A DNA stretch of 64,000 nt from assembly GCA_023525975.1 (NCBI GenBank), contig CM042044.1:9720501-9784500 (forward strand), written 5' to 3'. A program made the position numbers and the translations under genes. This document shows, one piece after another, positions 23,514 to 35,010 of this stretch; the first letter of the stretch is position 1, and each line of letters begins with the position of its first letter. Below the pieces are notes generated by a model. That model was given only the letters and a program-made list of their open reading frames with translations, was not told where the DNA came from and did not search any database. Origin of the DNA: Smallanthus sonchifolius. Lineage: Eukaryota > Streptophyta > Magnoliopsida > Asterales > Asteraceae.

Positions 23514-24578
23514 AGTTGGAGAGAGAGATAGGAGTGATGGTGGGATGTTTGTTTATGGAATGTGACTGTTACATATAAGGCAGAGTTTGATCTTTTATGA
23601 GATTTGGATGAAAATAAAGGTGGGAAAAGCCATGTAGTAGATTCATTTCAATCATCAGGTTTGATGTGCAATAGAAGCAAGAGAGAGAGAGAGATGTTCT
23701 GTAGAAGACACTGACAGGTTTGAATGAAAAGTAAGATGGAACACCACTCTTGGAATATTTATAGAATTTGTTCCTTGCAAAGTGAAGGGCAACTACATAA
23801 ATGTGTTATTGGATATTGAATGTGTTTTTTCAAATGATTATATGATATTTAATTAATTAAAATATGATAATCATTTATAATAACTTAGGTTGAGAAAGAT
23901 AATGTTTGAATGTACTTTTTGTTGCTTTAAGGTTTTTTTTTTTTTTTTTGTGATAATGAGTTCAGGTAAAACGCAGCTTACACTACACATTAACTATCCT
24001 GAAACGATGATTTGATGGTAAGAAAATCGGATTCAAAACATAAATCCGAAATGCCTCCATAGAATCAAATTTTAGACCCTTAAAGCAATCAGAGATTGCT
24101 ACAGGTGCTAGAAAGCCAGATAAAGGAAAAGCTGAGGGAATAGAAACATCTAAAAAATAAAAATACTAAAATAAACTTACCAAAGCGCTTTCTTTATGCT
24201 CTCTTGAACTCAACTTTAGAATTCCAAGCTCTTATATCCATGAAATTTATAAACCAGTCTTGACTCCTTGTGCTGAATTTCTGCTTTATGCTTTTCTTTC
24301 TTTCCCTACAACCATTTATTTTACTGTTTTTACACTATTCCTTTTTTGGGTCCCATTTATCTCTAGTTTTCGGAATTTTATTTAGCTGGTACAACATTAA
24401 ATAAATAAATATGTTCAAACTTGATACAAGAAAAGAATTCATTTGGTAAAAAGCTTTTAACACACAATGGCAGCCTGAACACACAACTCAAATGCAGGCT
24501 ATAACCTCTCAAATTTCATGTTGATAATTATAATTTCATGAACATAAATATAAAAGTTATGTTTTTTGTGTATATATA
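23514..24578. promoter_or_regulatory. CLE45 upstream region, and 3' flank of the RINGv gene
   Basis: This kilobase is the presumed promoter of the leftward CLE gene. TTATATGT at 23571-23578 on the minus strand is the best TATA candidate. A GA repeat lies at 23682-23693 and a T17 run at 23933-23949. The right end must hold the RINGv 3' UTR. Confidence 0.4.
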
Positions 24579-27500
24579 TTATTGGTCATGGACCGGGATT
24601 ACTGGTGGTGTGACTGTAGGTGATGGAGTCATGGCGGTTCCTGGTGCAATGGTGACCTGCAACCCTCTATGTTGCCCTGCCTCGATCATGAATGCAACAT
24701 CCGCTGCTGCTAGTGTTTCAACTTCCTGATTATTCATAAAAACGGTATAATGAAAAATGTGTTGGTGACATTTTAAGTTAAACATTCTATATGACCCAAC
24801 ATCTCTTCGGTCCACTACCAATATGGGATTTGCCTAAGGTGTCACGGGTCGGGTAAAAACCGGGTCAGTTCATAATGGCTTGACCCACCAACACTTTCAT
24901 GTAAATGAAACAAAAACAAAAAAATTATAATGTAAATTTTTTTTGACCGTATTATAATGTAAATGAAACAAAAAAAAAATTACCGTACTTTCATGTAAAT
25001 GAAACAAAACAAAAAAAATTTACCGTACTTTCATGTAAATTGAAACAACAAATTTTTTTGACCATACTTTCATGTAAACAAATTTTTTTTTTACGGTAAC
25101 ATGCGACTGACGAGGCGGAGGACTGTGGTTTGGCGGAAGCGGCGCCGGGCGGTGGTCTCAGCTCAGGTCGAGCGACTGGTCGAGTGGTCGGTCTCTGACT
25201 CTCACAGTTCCCGCTCTCTGTCTTTCTTCTTGGCCGGCCGATTGGGTAAGTTGGGTTTGAGAATTGAGACTTTGAGGTATTGGGTTTTAATAAAACATTT
25301 GGGATGTTTTATTAAAACCCAATACCTCAAAACCTTTAATAAAATGTGGGGTATTTTTTATAAAGTATTAGGTTTTTTATAAAATTTTGGACTTTTTATG
25401 AAGTGTTGAGCTTTTAAAAAAATTTGAGGGGTAACGTATTTTTTTCTCAGGGGTAACGTAAGGGGTAACCGGATACATAAAACCGTAAAAAAAAATTTTT
25501 TTTGCACTGCGCGTAAAAGTTGAGGGGTAGCGGAGGCTACCCCTACCCATAAGGTAGGTCCGCCCCTGCTTTGTAGCCCTTTTTTTAAAAGGGTATATAA
25601 CTAATGCATCAAATATGATTACCAAAAACTACATCATTAAGATGATATAACTAATGTACTTGATATGAAAAATTAGAGGCGGCAAAATGGGTGTGGGTAA
25701 AGTAATGGTTTCACGTCAATATGGGTTACTATTAGGGGGGTGTTTGGTTCGCAGAAAGTTTTGGAATTGGAATTTCAAGGATTATACTGAAAATCCATAA
25801 TGTGTTTGGTTGATACATTTGTTAATTTGAATTGGAAAGTAAAATACCTAAAATGACAAAATTACCCCTTAAAATAAAAAAAATATAAAACAAAGATCCA
25901 AAACTCAAATATCTTTAAAAAATTGTTTTCAAAAAAACAAAAAGCGGCGAGGGTTATTATGTAAATTATAAACATTCCTGAGGTTTCCTTTGAAATGTCG
26001 AGGGATTCTTAATCCCATCAAGTGAGGGATTTTGTTGGAATTAATTTCAATTCAAATTCCTTCTCTTAGCCAACCAAACATGCAAAGGAATGGAATTTAA
26101 ATTCCAATTCCATTGAATTCCCATGAATTTTGTTGGAATTCTTGTTTGATTTTAGAAAACAAGTCAAGCTGGATTGAGCCACCAAGGCACCAACGCCTTT
26201 TTTTCCATTTTATTTAGATTATAAATACTTATTTATTGAATATAAAAACAAAAAACAATATCGTTAAGATGATAATATAATTTTTAAATAAAATTATTTA
26301 AAGTAAGCTTTTAAATACACTTTCGACAACTTAAAACCTTAGAGCTTATTCCTTTCTTGGCTGCTATATCAACTGTTTCACTGGTTATCAAGAAAAAGCA
26401 ATCCGAAATGACCCTTTTGTCATATAACTAGACCTCTTAAGAAAAATAGAAAACAATAAAATGCATTAATTAACAAAGAGTCAAAGATCATTGTGTTTTA
26501 CCTGTGCTTGCCTGCGACGTTGCAATATACTGATTGCCCAAATCATTATGTAGCAAGGAAGAAGAAAACCAGCTGCCCGAAGCAGGAAAAGCTGCCAATA
26601 ATATACAAATTGTCAAAATTTGCAATAATAATCGTCCTTATGCATTATTTATCATGTAGACTACCTCAAATATGTTTTATCAAGCATATTAAAATGGTTG
26701 CAATTAATTTCACTTACAGCAAAAAATACAGAAGGATCATCATCATCACTATCATCATCTCCAATAGTCAGAGCATGCCTCAATAACAGAAGAGCCATCA
26801 ACTGCCCAAAACAACGCCAAACAGTTACGAAAGATGATTATTCAAACTAAAATCCGACCATCATTTTACTGTTATGAAAGGAGATAATGATGGCTTACTA
26901 TGATAGCAACTGAACGACAAAGGGAAGCACCACTGGCACTGTTGTCTTCATAATCATCATAGTCTGCCTCAATAAGACGTTGTTCAGCAGCAGCCAGAGC
27001 CAAGACTCGAGGATCATTCAGATCTAAAGGAGTACCAGAAAGCATCCAATTTCCACTGCAAGGGAAAACAATGTTTGGCTGGTTATCAAATATATAAAAA
27101 GTTCTCAACTTATTGTATGTCAAGTTCAAATTGATACCATCAAGTTATCGGTAATGATGAAAAATAGGAAAACATGCCTGATATTGATGATGGTGTCATC
27201 AGATTGAGGTGGGGGAGCAGTGTAACCAGGTTTGTAAGGCTGTATAATCAAGATTTTTCCAAAAAGTCACCAATTTATACAACTTTTCACATTAATAATA
27301 TATCTTTAGGAAAGCAATTAAAACCTGTAGTTAGTATATACACAAACTATGTGCAAGTTACAGATGTTAGTTACTAATCAAAACATAATAAAGGTTGTCT
27401 TTTGGAAATAATTCAATACCAATAACATTTCAAACGAATATAAACTAGAAATTGAGGTACCTGAAGACAGATTTCACAGATTATATCTCTTTTCTCATCG

Positions 27501-28109
27501 CACCAACGCTGAACACATTTCCTATGAGCAAACTGAAATATATAACTAGTTTAGTATTAGCATTCTTTACTCATAGAACAAACTGGCCACAATATAATGC
27601 TTACATGGGTGCTTAAGCCTAGCCTCTTTCTTCACTATAATACGAGTAACAGAAAGTTGTGTCATTATTTTCCCATAACTTATGCACACAACAAACATGT
27701 TGGTTATCTTATACCATTTCCTACGCGTTATTTTCACCATGCATTATCATTTCCTAATTATGTTTACAACACAACAAATGCGTGCAGATTTGGCATACAC
27801 ATACACCATGAATAAAGCTTAAATATCATCAAATCACCCTTTAAATAACAGGAAAATTACCTTGAGACTGCCACTGCAAGCACAAGGAACTTCAAGGTTT
27901 TTAATGCTATCTTCCTCCTGGCAGATGCGGCATTCAGTCGACTGAATCAACGGTTCTTCCTCACCAGATGCATTACATTCCTCCTCTTCCTTTGTATCAA
28001 TAGTCAAACCAGCAGTTTGACTGGAAGAAGCCTTTGGAATGAACCCTAAAGTCCCCCCCTCCTGTGGTGTCACAAGATGATCAACGCGTAAAATTAGCTG
28101 GTCGTCCAT
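24579..28109 (-). CDS. RINGv (RING-CH) membrane E3 ubiquitin ligase
   Basis: Seven coding exons in transcript order: 28109-27861, 27532-27461, 27239-27178, 27055-26899, 26801-26718, 26591-26502 and 24725-24579. They join in phase to 286 residues. The C4HC3 RINGv finger is complete: C60-x2-C63-x12-C76-x-C78-x7-H86-x2-C89-x12-C102-x2-C105. The conserved plant extension follows (ISGNWMLSGTPLDL, then LIEADYDDYEDNSASGASLC), then two hydrophobic segments (about 181-191 and 209-231) around an acidic loop, and a Pro/Thr-rich tail. This is the MARCH-like plant family, which places ubiquitin on membrane substrates; the substrate is unknown. Intron 3 uses a GC donor (CAG|GCATGT). The ATG follows directly on an AG acceptor, and a good donor lies at 28452, so a 5' UTR intron (28110-28452) is likely. 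The last intron, 1776 bp, holds several repeats. Confidence 0.92.
25271..25331. repeat. Perfect 28-bp-arm hairpin in the RINGv last intron
   Basis: Arms 25271-25298 and 25304-25331 are exact reverse complements around the loop TTGGG. The arms read TTTGAGGTATTGGGTTTTAA and onward. No second copy was noticed in the window. Confidence 0.9.
25440..25568 (-). mobile_element. hAT element end (fragment)
   Basis: Read on the minus strand it starts CAGGGGCGGACCTACC, a common hAT terminal sequence. The other end could not be placed and the 8-bp flank CTTTGTAG has no partner nearby, so only one end is claimed. Confidence 0.45.
25738..26157. mobile_element. MITE-like repeat in the RINGv intron
   Basis: It starts with GGGGTGTTTGGTT and contains the inverse AACCAAACA near 26082. 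Repeated GGAATT and AATTCC words fill both halves. The ends are degenerate and no target duplication was fixed. Confidence 0.4.
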
Positions 28110-28602
28110 CTGCAAAAGGATAAATTAATCAACAACAAATGTATCAATTTTCACATTACTCACCCCCAAACCCCAATTAGATCATCCTTCAAACCCTAAA
28201 AGATGAATTGAGGCCAACAGCAAACACTATTGTCAAGTTTTCATCACCTAACAGCTCAAATTTCTTCTATTTGTCCAGAATTACAAATATTGAATCAAAA
28301 CTATTCGATTTACATGTATAAACAGCATGGACATACAAAAAATCAAAGCGATTACGAACGAAAACCGTAGATATTGAAGGTCAAAATCGGAGACCAAAAC
28401 CTAGAAACTCGAAGGACAATTATGAAATTGAAAGAAGATTGAGATTCGATACCTTTGAAGAAGTGATCGAGTAAAGTTAATTTTGGAATCAGTGGTTGAC
28501 AGATCAAAGTCGAGAGCAAGAAATTGTTATCGTATACGAGGGTGTTGAGGATTGTTTGACACGATCTTTTGACGGACATCTAGTAGTTCGTATTTAGAAT
28601 TA
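28110..28602 (-). promoter_or_regulatory. RINGv 5' UTR intron and upstream exon
   Basis: On the minus strand, AAAG|GTATCG at 28453/28452 is a good splice donor, and TTTTGCAG ends at 28110 directly before the ATG. The segment 28453 to about 28580 would be the 5' UTR exon; it is pyrimidine-rich in the transcript sense, as plant 5' UTRs often are. The core promoter must then lie at or inside the Helitron that ends at 28603. Confidence 0.55.
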
Positions 28603-29795
28603 ACTAGATGGTTATACCCGCGCTTCGCGGCGGGTGTCGTGTTCATTGTTACTAAAATTTAAATAAAGACGTAGACGTAATGATAAAAATAATGGTAATA
28701 AAAAAGAAACATAAAACTAAATAATAAAAAAGGAAAAAAACAAAATAAAAATTTACCTGTTCGGATCGTCGAAAACCATAAAATCGAATACCGATATGGG
28801 TTCCGATAATATCAATACCAACAATGATGTTGTTCGCTCATAATATGTTCGAATCGGCACGATACCACAACGGTAACGGCACTTGTTATACACAACGATA
28901 CGAAAAAACTCTGTTTTGAATACAACTCCGTTTTTAAAAAAAATTATATCGGAATATTGACAAAAAAAAATAAAAACAGCCGCGCACTCTGTATTCTGAA
29001 AAAAAATTAACGAACGAAAGTTATTAAAGGAAAACGAAATTAATAAAAAATGAAACGGACTAAAAGCGTACATTATATATAGTATAAGGGTTGAAATTGA
29101 AAAAAAAACATTTAAATAAAGACGTAGACGTAATGATAAAAATAATGGTAAAAAAAGAAACATAGAACTAAATAATAAAAAGGAAAAAAAACAAAATTAA
29201 AATTTACCGGTTCGGATCGTCGAAAACCATAAAATCGAATACCGATATGGGTTCCGATAATATCAATACCAACAATGATGTTGTTCGCTCATAATATGTT
29301 CGAATCGGCACGGTACCACAACGGTAACGGCACTCGCTATACACAACGATACCAAAAAACTCTATTTTGAATACAACTCCGTTTTTAAAAAAAAATTTAT
29401 ATCGGAACATTGACCAAAAAAAAAAAAACAACTGCGCACTCTGTATTCTGAAAAAAATTAACGAACGAAAGTTATTAAAGGAAAACGAAATTAATAGAAA
29501 ATGAAACGGACTAAAATCGTATATTATATATAGTATAAGGGTTGAAATTGAAAAAAAAAAAGGTAACGGCACTCGCTATACGCAACGATACGAAAAAACT
29601 CCATTTTGAATACAACTCCGTTTTTAAAAAAAATTATATCGGAACATTGACAAAAAAAAAACAGCCGCGCACTCTGTATTCTGAAAAAAAATTAACGAAA
29701 GAAAGTTATTAAAGGAAAATGAAATTAATAGAAAATGAAACGGACTAAAATCGTATATTATATATAGTATAAGGGTTGAAATTGAAAAAAAAAAC
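28603..29795 (-). mobile_element. Helitron with internal tandem units
   Basis: The minus-strand 3' end is typical: a hairpin of CCCGCCGCGAAGCGCGGG, then TATAACCATCTAGT|T, ending at 28603. The body holds a 453-bp unit twice (starting about 28661 and 29114) and a partial third unit from 29562. The units share ATAATGG, CGGTAACGGCACT and GTTCCGATAATATC words. The two longest minus-strand open frames here are repeat by-products. The 5' end was not fixed. Confidence 0.65.
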
Positions 29796-30203
29796 ATGCA
29801 TTGCTTGCTTGTACTATGTGCTGTTATGCTTGTACATTTATGAATAGTGAATTTTGTGAGTAAACCTAATTTGCTAATTAATACGAAGTCAATTACACGG
29901 ATACCACTTGGTTTATCCAGATTTCCATTACGGCCTTTAAAAATGGAAAACTACAAGTTTTACCTAATAGTTTGCATGATTGTAATATCCATGGCCCATT
30001 GGTTGGATGTCAGTTAAGTTTATCCGTCAAGTTAGTGTAAAATGACCAAAATACCCCTTTACAGCAAGTGTGTCTCACAAACTCACTTTCTGTTAACTTT
30101 TATAGTAGCAAGTAGCACCCACCGAGGGCATGCTTCTATCTAGTCATTTCAAGTGTCTCATAAACTCACCTTTGTATTTCTTTGTTGTTTTTTACAGATA
30201 AAA
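29796..30203. other. Spacer, nothing identified
   Basis: No gene or bounded repeat supported. Confidence 0.4.
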
Positions 30204-30519
30204 AATGATTGGTGAAGGTGATCACGTCCTCGAAGCAATACAACATGCTTATTCACTAGACGAGCTAGTTGAAGTGATAGATATGATGGAACTCATACCT
30301 AAGGGAGTCAGGGATAGTTTCCCTAAATTTTAACAACTGTTAGTGATCATATCAGGGAACAAATGCTTATAGGGGTGGCCATTCGGTTATCTTATGACGA
30401 GGAAGCAATAGAGCCATCCGGATCTAGTCCTCCTCACGTTGGGCAGCCAATCCCAGTAATTGTGACCAGGGAAGAACTACCCTTACAACAAATGGTAACT
30501 TCAACAAAAGGAGAACCAT
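30204..30519 (+). pseudogene. Degenerate coding fragment, unidentified
   Basis: After TTTTTTACAGATAAAAA an open stretch starts with MIGEGDHVLEAIQHAYSLDE and runs 42 codons to a stop. In another frame coding-like sequence continues (IREQMLIGVAIRLSYDEEAI, then PVIVTREELPLQQM). The balance of acidic and hydrophobic residues across the frame change suggests a broken gene, cellular or transposon. I do not recognise the family. Confidence 0.35.
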
Positions 30520-30539
30520 AAGAGATCCCACGAACGATT

Positions 30540-31690
30540 TGATCGATGTCGTTTGATCGGTCAAAAATAATCTTTAAACACCTTAACTAGTAAGGGTAAG
30601 TAGAGTATCGTATCCATGAGAAGTTTGTGGAAAGTGTCATTTTGTTACAATTGATAAAAGACAGAAAACGATAACAACTGATTTGGATTTGGATTTAAAA
30701 CAATAATGAGAAGGGTAATCATCTCCGGGGTTCAGGTTTGCAAACACAAGTCACTTCTAGATAATTAGCAAGCAACTACATAGACATAATCATATGGTTC
30801 AATTGAATTTAGTGATAATGGAAGAACACGTTGTAAAGAAAACCTATTCTCACATAACCAACTTAGATTAACCAACAATTATCCAACCCCCAAGTTGTCC
30901 CTGATGTAAAGAAACCCAAGATTATTGAGACTTGAACAACAATTCGAAATCAACCAAAGTAGTTTAAAGCATTCAATCAATAATGAAATCATATGGCTTA
31001 ACATGCCAATCAAGATTACAAACCATTACTAATCATTCTAGAAAATAGCCGTTGTTCAAAAAAACCCTAAACCCGGAGAAGACTACGGGTGATTTACCAA
31101 CTCATACTCATAACAATAATCAAAACTGATGTACTAGAACTTACAATCATGAAACTTTAGTAACAATTGACCTAAGAATAGTGGAAATCGTCTTCTTAGA
31201 GCTCTGGAACGGCTGGAATCGGAGATGGGGAATAATGAGGGCTGATAATGGTGAAAACCTGATTTAGGTTAATTTTTCCCATAAAAGCCGTCCTTCGCAT
31301 ATCGCGAAGATCGGAGACGAGTCCCTTGCGTAACGCTAGGGACAAACTAGTCGGGCACGCCTTTTAACTTCTTCGTGTACCGTGAAACCGTTGGACAAGT
31401 CCTTCGCGTCCCGCGAAGGACAAAACAGTCGGGCAATCCTCTCTACTTCCTCGCGTACCGCGAAAGGGTTCTCCAGGGTCTTAGCGTATCGCGAAGGATC
31501 TAAAATCCAGAAATGTTGACTTTTTGAGTTTTTCCATCCCGTGTTTCGCGTCCAACTGCTTTGCTTTCTTTTCCCACTCATTTAGCACACAAAACCTAGG
31601 AGGCACACGCAACGACAAACACACATAAAACCGAACAAAGATACAAACTAAAACAACTAAGACGCACACAAAACGATATATAAACTTAGG
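30540..31690. mobile_element. Retrotransposon remnant, untranslated region
   Basis: The text around 30570-30640 (AACTAGTAAGGGTAAGTAGAG, then TATCGTATCCATGAGAAG) resembles a conserved segment in the non-coding 3' part of plant Ty3/gypsy elements. It leads into the palindrome cluster at 31291-31500. No coding domain or paired LTR was found, so the assignment is tentative. Confidence 0.4.
31291..31500 (+). repeat. Six short CGCG palindromes
   Basis: Units at 31291-31310, 31321-31343, 31369-31387, 31399-31421, 31446-31467 and 31479-31500 follow the pattern CTTCGCG-tacc-CGCGAAG with small changes in arms and core. They are spaced 25-50 bp apart. The arms are kept complementary in most units although their sequence differs. 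Confidence 0.75.
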
Positions 31691-31918
31691 TTATTAAACC
31701 CTACATCACGCTTGCTACGCCTACCCCTATCATGAGGGTAGTATCATAAGGCAGTGTGTTTACAACGCCGACACCTAGGGAAAGTTCATTCCCTATCCAA
31801 CCACTAAGAGTCCCGTTCAACTAGGGTTTCTCCACATAGCAGCCATGAAACACACCACTTTTAAAAACAAAACTTTAACGCGCGGAAGTCTTAACCCAGG
31901 AATTTTTTTTTTTTTACC

Positions 31919-31971
31919 CTCTCGCGTACCGCGAGAGAATCCTTCCTGGACTCTCGCGACCCGCGAGGGAC
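31919..31971 (+). repeat. Two CGCG palindromes
   Basis: CTCTCGCGTACCGCGAGAG (31919-31937) has seven-base arms that pair exactly around a five-base centre. CTCTCGCGACCCGCGAGGGA (from 31951) is a close variant. Confidence 0.85.
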
Positions 31972-32289
31972 CCTTTTTCTCAGAATGTTTCCAGTTTTCA
32001 GCAGGTTTTCTTACTTAGCCATTTTTCCAACTTTTTCCAAAATACAAGACAACAAATTTGCCCAACACATGGGTTTTAACCAAAAACCCCTTCAACAACA
32101 TGATCACAACCCAAAAACATGTTTTGTTTATCAAATTACAATCAAAAAGGGGGAATTCCACCAAATCATCAAAACATGAAAATATGCATACGAGGATCCG
32201 CCAACGCCTTGGACTTGACTTTGACTACCTCGGAGCTTTTCCTACATTCACCACACATATCACCATTAGTAATGAAGATAAATTCATAA

Positions 32290-32777
32290 CAAACAAGTAA
32301 ATTCCTACTTGTTTCACCCATTCACCCATTTGACCCGTTTCCACCCGAATTGTCATTTAGGCTACATATTCTTGCACCCTTACTACAAGTTTCAATCATG
32401 ATCAACACATGATCCATTTCCATTATGGCACAAAGGCCATAACTCCTTTTCATTTATGATCAACACATGATCCATAACAAACAAGTAAATTCCTACTTGT
32501 TTCACCCATTCACCCATTTGACCCGTTTCCACCCAAATTGTCATTTAGGCTACATATTCTTGCACCCTTACTACAAGTTTCAATTATGATCAACACATGA
32601 TCCATTTCCATTATGGCACAAAGACCATAACTCCTTTTCATTTATGATCAACACATGATCCATTTCCAATATAGCACAAGGCCATATCTCCGTTTCATTT
32701 ATGATCAACACATGATCCATTTCCATTATGGCACAAGGCCATATCTCCGTTTCATTTATGATCAACACATGATCCAT
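32290..32777. repeat. Two-level tandem repeat (57/58 bp and 188 bp)
   Basis: The word GATCAACACATGATCC starts at 32400, 32458, 32588, 32646, 32703 and 32760, giving units of 57-58 bp. A larger unit of 188 bp, starting with AACAAACAAGTAAATTCC, is itself repeated (C at 32290 and 32478). Because 57 is a multiple of 3, one minus-strand frame stays open by chance. Confidence 0.88.
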
Positions 32778-34056
32778 TACCATTATAGGTTAACACTATA
32801 ACTACAATCATTCATTGCACATACTAAATCATTCACAATTTATCATATCACAAGTATGCACACAATCACATAACACATAATCCATAAAATTCACCATTTA
32901 TCATCAATACTAAGTAAGTGCATAGGCACTTACCTTTTGGGTTAGACGACTCCGCTCCGCCTTCTAGACCCACAATTTGATTGCCTAAACATACACACCT
33001 AGTTTAGTAATCTAATCATTCATTCAAAACACATACAATTGAGTTTACCACCCAAATTTCCATTTTCAACCCAAATTGACCCGTTTGGGTTGTTTCCATA
33101 TCCAAACACCCCCTTTAATCAAGAACTCAACTCAACCACTAGAATTCTCTTTCCAATACCCTGACACTAATTTTTATCAAACTAGTTTCTTTAAGTTAAT
33201 TTGGGGTTTGTTTAAGTGTCTAACACCTCTATAACACTTAATCATCATCAATTTATCAATTTTTCATCAAAACCCCCAATTTCCTCCATATGAACCCTAA
33301 CTTTCAAAAATCAAAATCAAAGGGTTCCATGGTGTTGTTCACCTTCCTACACCTTTAGTTTAGCTAGATTATCAATAATCTAACACCATTTTACCACATG
33401 CAACCATAATTTCGGGTTTTCAACAAAACCCAACAAGAACACCATAAATGGTGGATCAAAGAGGAAGAAATCACTTACTTGATGTTAGAAAGGTGATGTG
33501 TGAGCCAACACCTTCAAGTTACAAGCTTCAAACACACGAATTTTGGCTTCAACCCGATTTCTCCTCTCTTCCTCTTCTCTTGAACGACCCAACTCCAAAA
33601 ATGAAGTCAATTTTGACTTCTAAAGGTCAAATATGGCAGATTTGCCATGTTTCACCTTTAGCCCCTCTACTTTCAATCTTTTCCATTTCCTTCCATAACT
33701 AGTTAAAACTAGTATATCCCCGTTACTAACTTGAAACCCGCTTGTTTCAACTTATTTCTAAAATATTATTTTCACCATAATATTTATTAGAATTATTTAT
33801 TTATTTATAACGAGACCCGGATTTTGGTTCGTTACAAGCCACGTCCAATCATGCCTTTTCCTTATTTACGATTCCTTCCTTATTACGAACCATGGTAGAA
33901 TTTGGGGGAACGCCAGCTTCGTTCATGTAAACACCTCCAACAACGCACTACAACCAAACACAGAATGAGGGAAGGGCCAACATTCCACCTCATGACTAGG
34001 GAGAAGTAATAGTCATCTAGTCCGAATGTGATGAGCTCCTCAACGAATTCCTGAAG

Positions 34057-34548
34057 CCATACAGACCAAGGGACACCACAAAGTTTCACAACAAGAATAA
34101 TGGAGTTCAAGTTTCCACCAAAATTCAATATGTCGGTCAATGTTAAAATGACGATGGTATGAGAGATCCTGACGACACCTCCAACGTTTTCAAGTTCAGC
34201 AAAGGTGGAGCAATGGTCGATGCCAGTTTGGTGCCACATGTTTGCCTAGACCCAGACATGGCCAGAATATGGTACACTGATCTTCTTAGCGAAAGCATCG
34301 ACCGATTCGAAGAGCCAAGCAAAGGCTTCCTCACCTATTTCATGCAGCAAAGAAGGTGCACTAAAGATCCAATCTCCCTAGACTACATAAGGCAACAAGA
34401 AAATAAGGATTTGAGGGAATTCATGAAACGTTACAAGAGAGAAAGTCTCTATGTAGGAGAAGCAAGTGAACGAAATTTGGTCAAACACCCTCCGAAAACT
34501 ATGGAGGAAGCCCTAGAGATGACCGAAGCGTTCCTTCGTGGGATATAT
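34057..34548 (+). pseudogene. Ty3/gypsy gag fragment, degenerate
   Basis: Across three frames the plus strand encodes a recognisable retrotransposon gag core: EFKFPPKF, then DPDDTSNVFKFSKGGA, ARIWYTDLLSESIDRFE, and FMQQRRCTKDPISLDYIRQQ followed by LREFMKRYKRE. The longest open part starts at 34159. Frameshifts are needed to link the blocks, and similarity stops abruptly at about 34548, where other DNA begins. No protease or reverse transcriptase follows. Confidence 0.7.
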
Positions 34549-34740
34549 AAATGTGTGTTTAATAACTTTATTATTATATAAAGCATAAACATGTAAACAA
34601 TTAGATATAGTAAAAACTATGGGGAGTGAACAGTAACAACGCTCCAATCAGAAGCTGCCATGTGACAGCTTGTTATTAGCTTTTTTTTATTTTAAAATTT
34701 TATTTATATACATAAATTGTGATGCATGATGTAAACAAAA

Positions 34741-35010
34741 GTGGGCAAGTGGCCTAGTGGTCAGCGCAGATCATCCTTAATTACTCGCGAGACGTGAAGG
34801 GGGATATGTGGTCGAAGGAGAGAAGCAAAGGACCACGCAAAAGTTGTTTCACTAAAAGATATGGTGGTCGAAGGAGAAAACGAATTACATTAAAATAAAC
34901 TCATGACCTAGTGGTCTAGTGATATAGGGCCTGTCCATCGCAAAAGTTGAGATCAAAGTATAAGATTATTTGGTATTTAGTTGTAAAAATTGTTAGTTAA
35001 AAAAAGATAG
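34741..35010 (+). mobile_element. SINE-like tRNA-related sequences
   Basis: CAAGTGGCCTAGTGGTCAGC (from about 34745) contains a perfect A-box TGGCCTAGTGG. A second similar head, GACCTAGTGGTCTAGTG, follows near 34907. B-boxes are weak and ends unresolved, so these are probably degenerate SINE copies in tandem. Confidence 0.4.

Larger units (their letters stand above)
31865..33836 (-). mobile_element. Long LTR of a Ty3/gypsy-like element
   Basis: On the minus strand, TGTAACGAACCAAAATCCGG at 33836 looks like an LTR 5' end. The sequence contains a tandem array (32400-32777) and two CGCG palindromes (31919-31937 and 31951-31971). The other boundary is not fixed and no partner LTR is in view, so it may be a solo LTR. 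Confidence 0.45.

Noticed and set aside
26493..27815. Plus-strand open frames across RINGv
   Set aside because: They cross introns and exons of the minus-strand gene and have no family resemblance.
28753..29572. Two related minus-strand open frames (136 and 122 codons)
   Set aside because: They lie in the Helitron tandem units, are hydrophobic low-complexity text and resemble each other only because the DNA is repeated.
32580..32783. Minus-strand frame with a 19-residue repeat
   Set aside because: The 57-bp DNA repeat is a multiple of three, so one frame stays open by chance. No start context or family resemblance.
34741..34800. tRNA gene at an A-box match
   Set aside because: No complete cloverleaf could be drawn; a SINE-like remnant is more likely.
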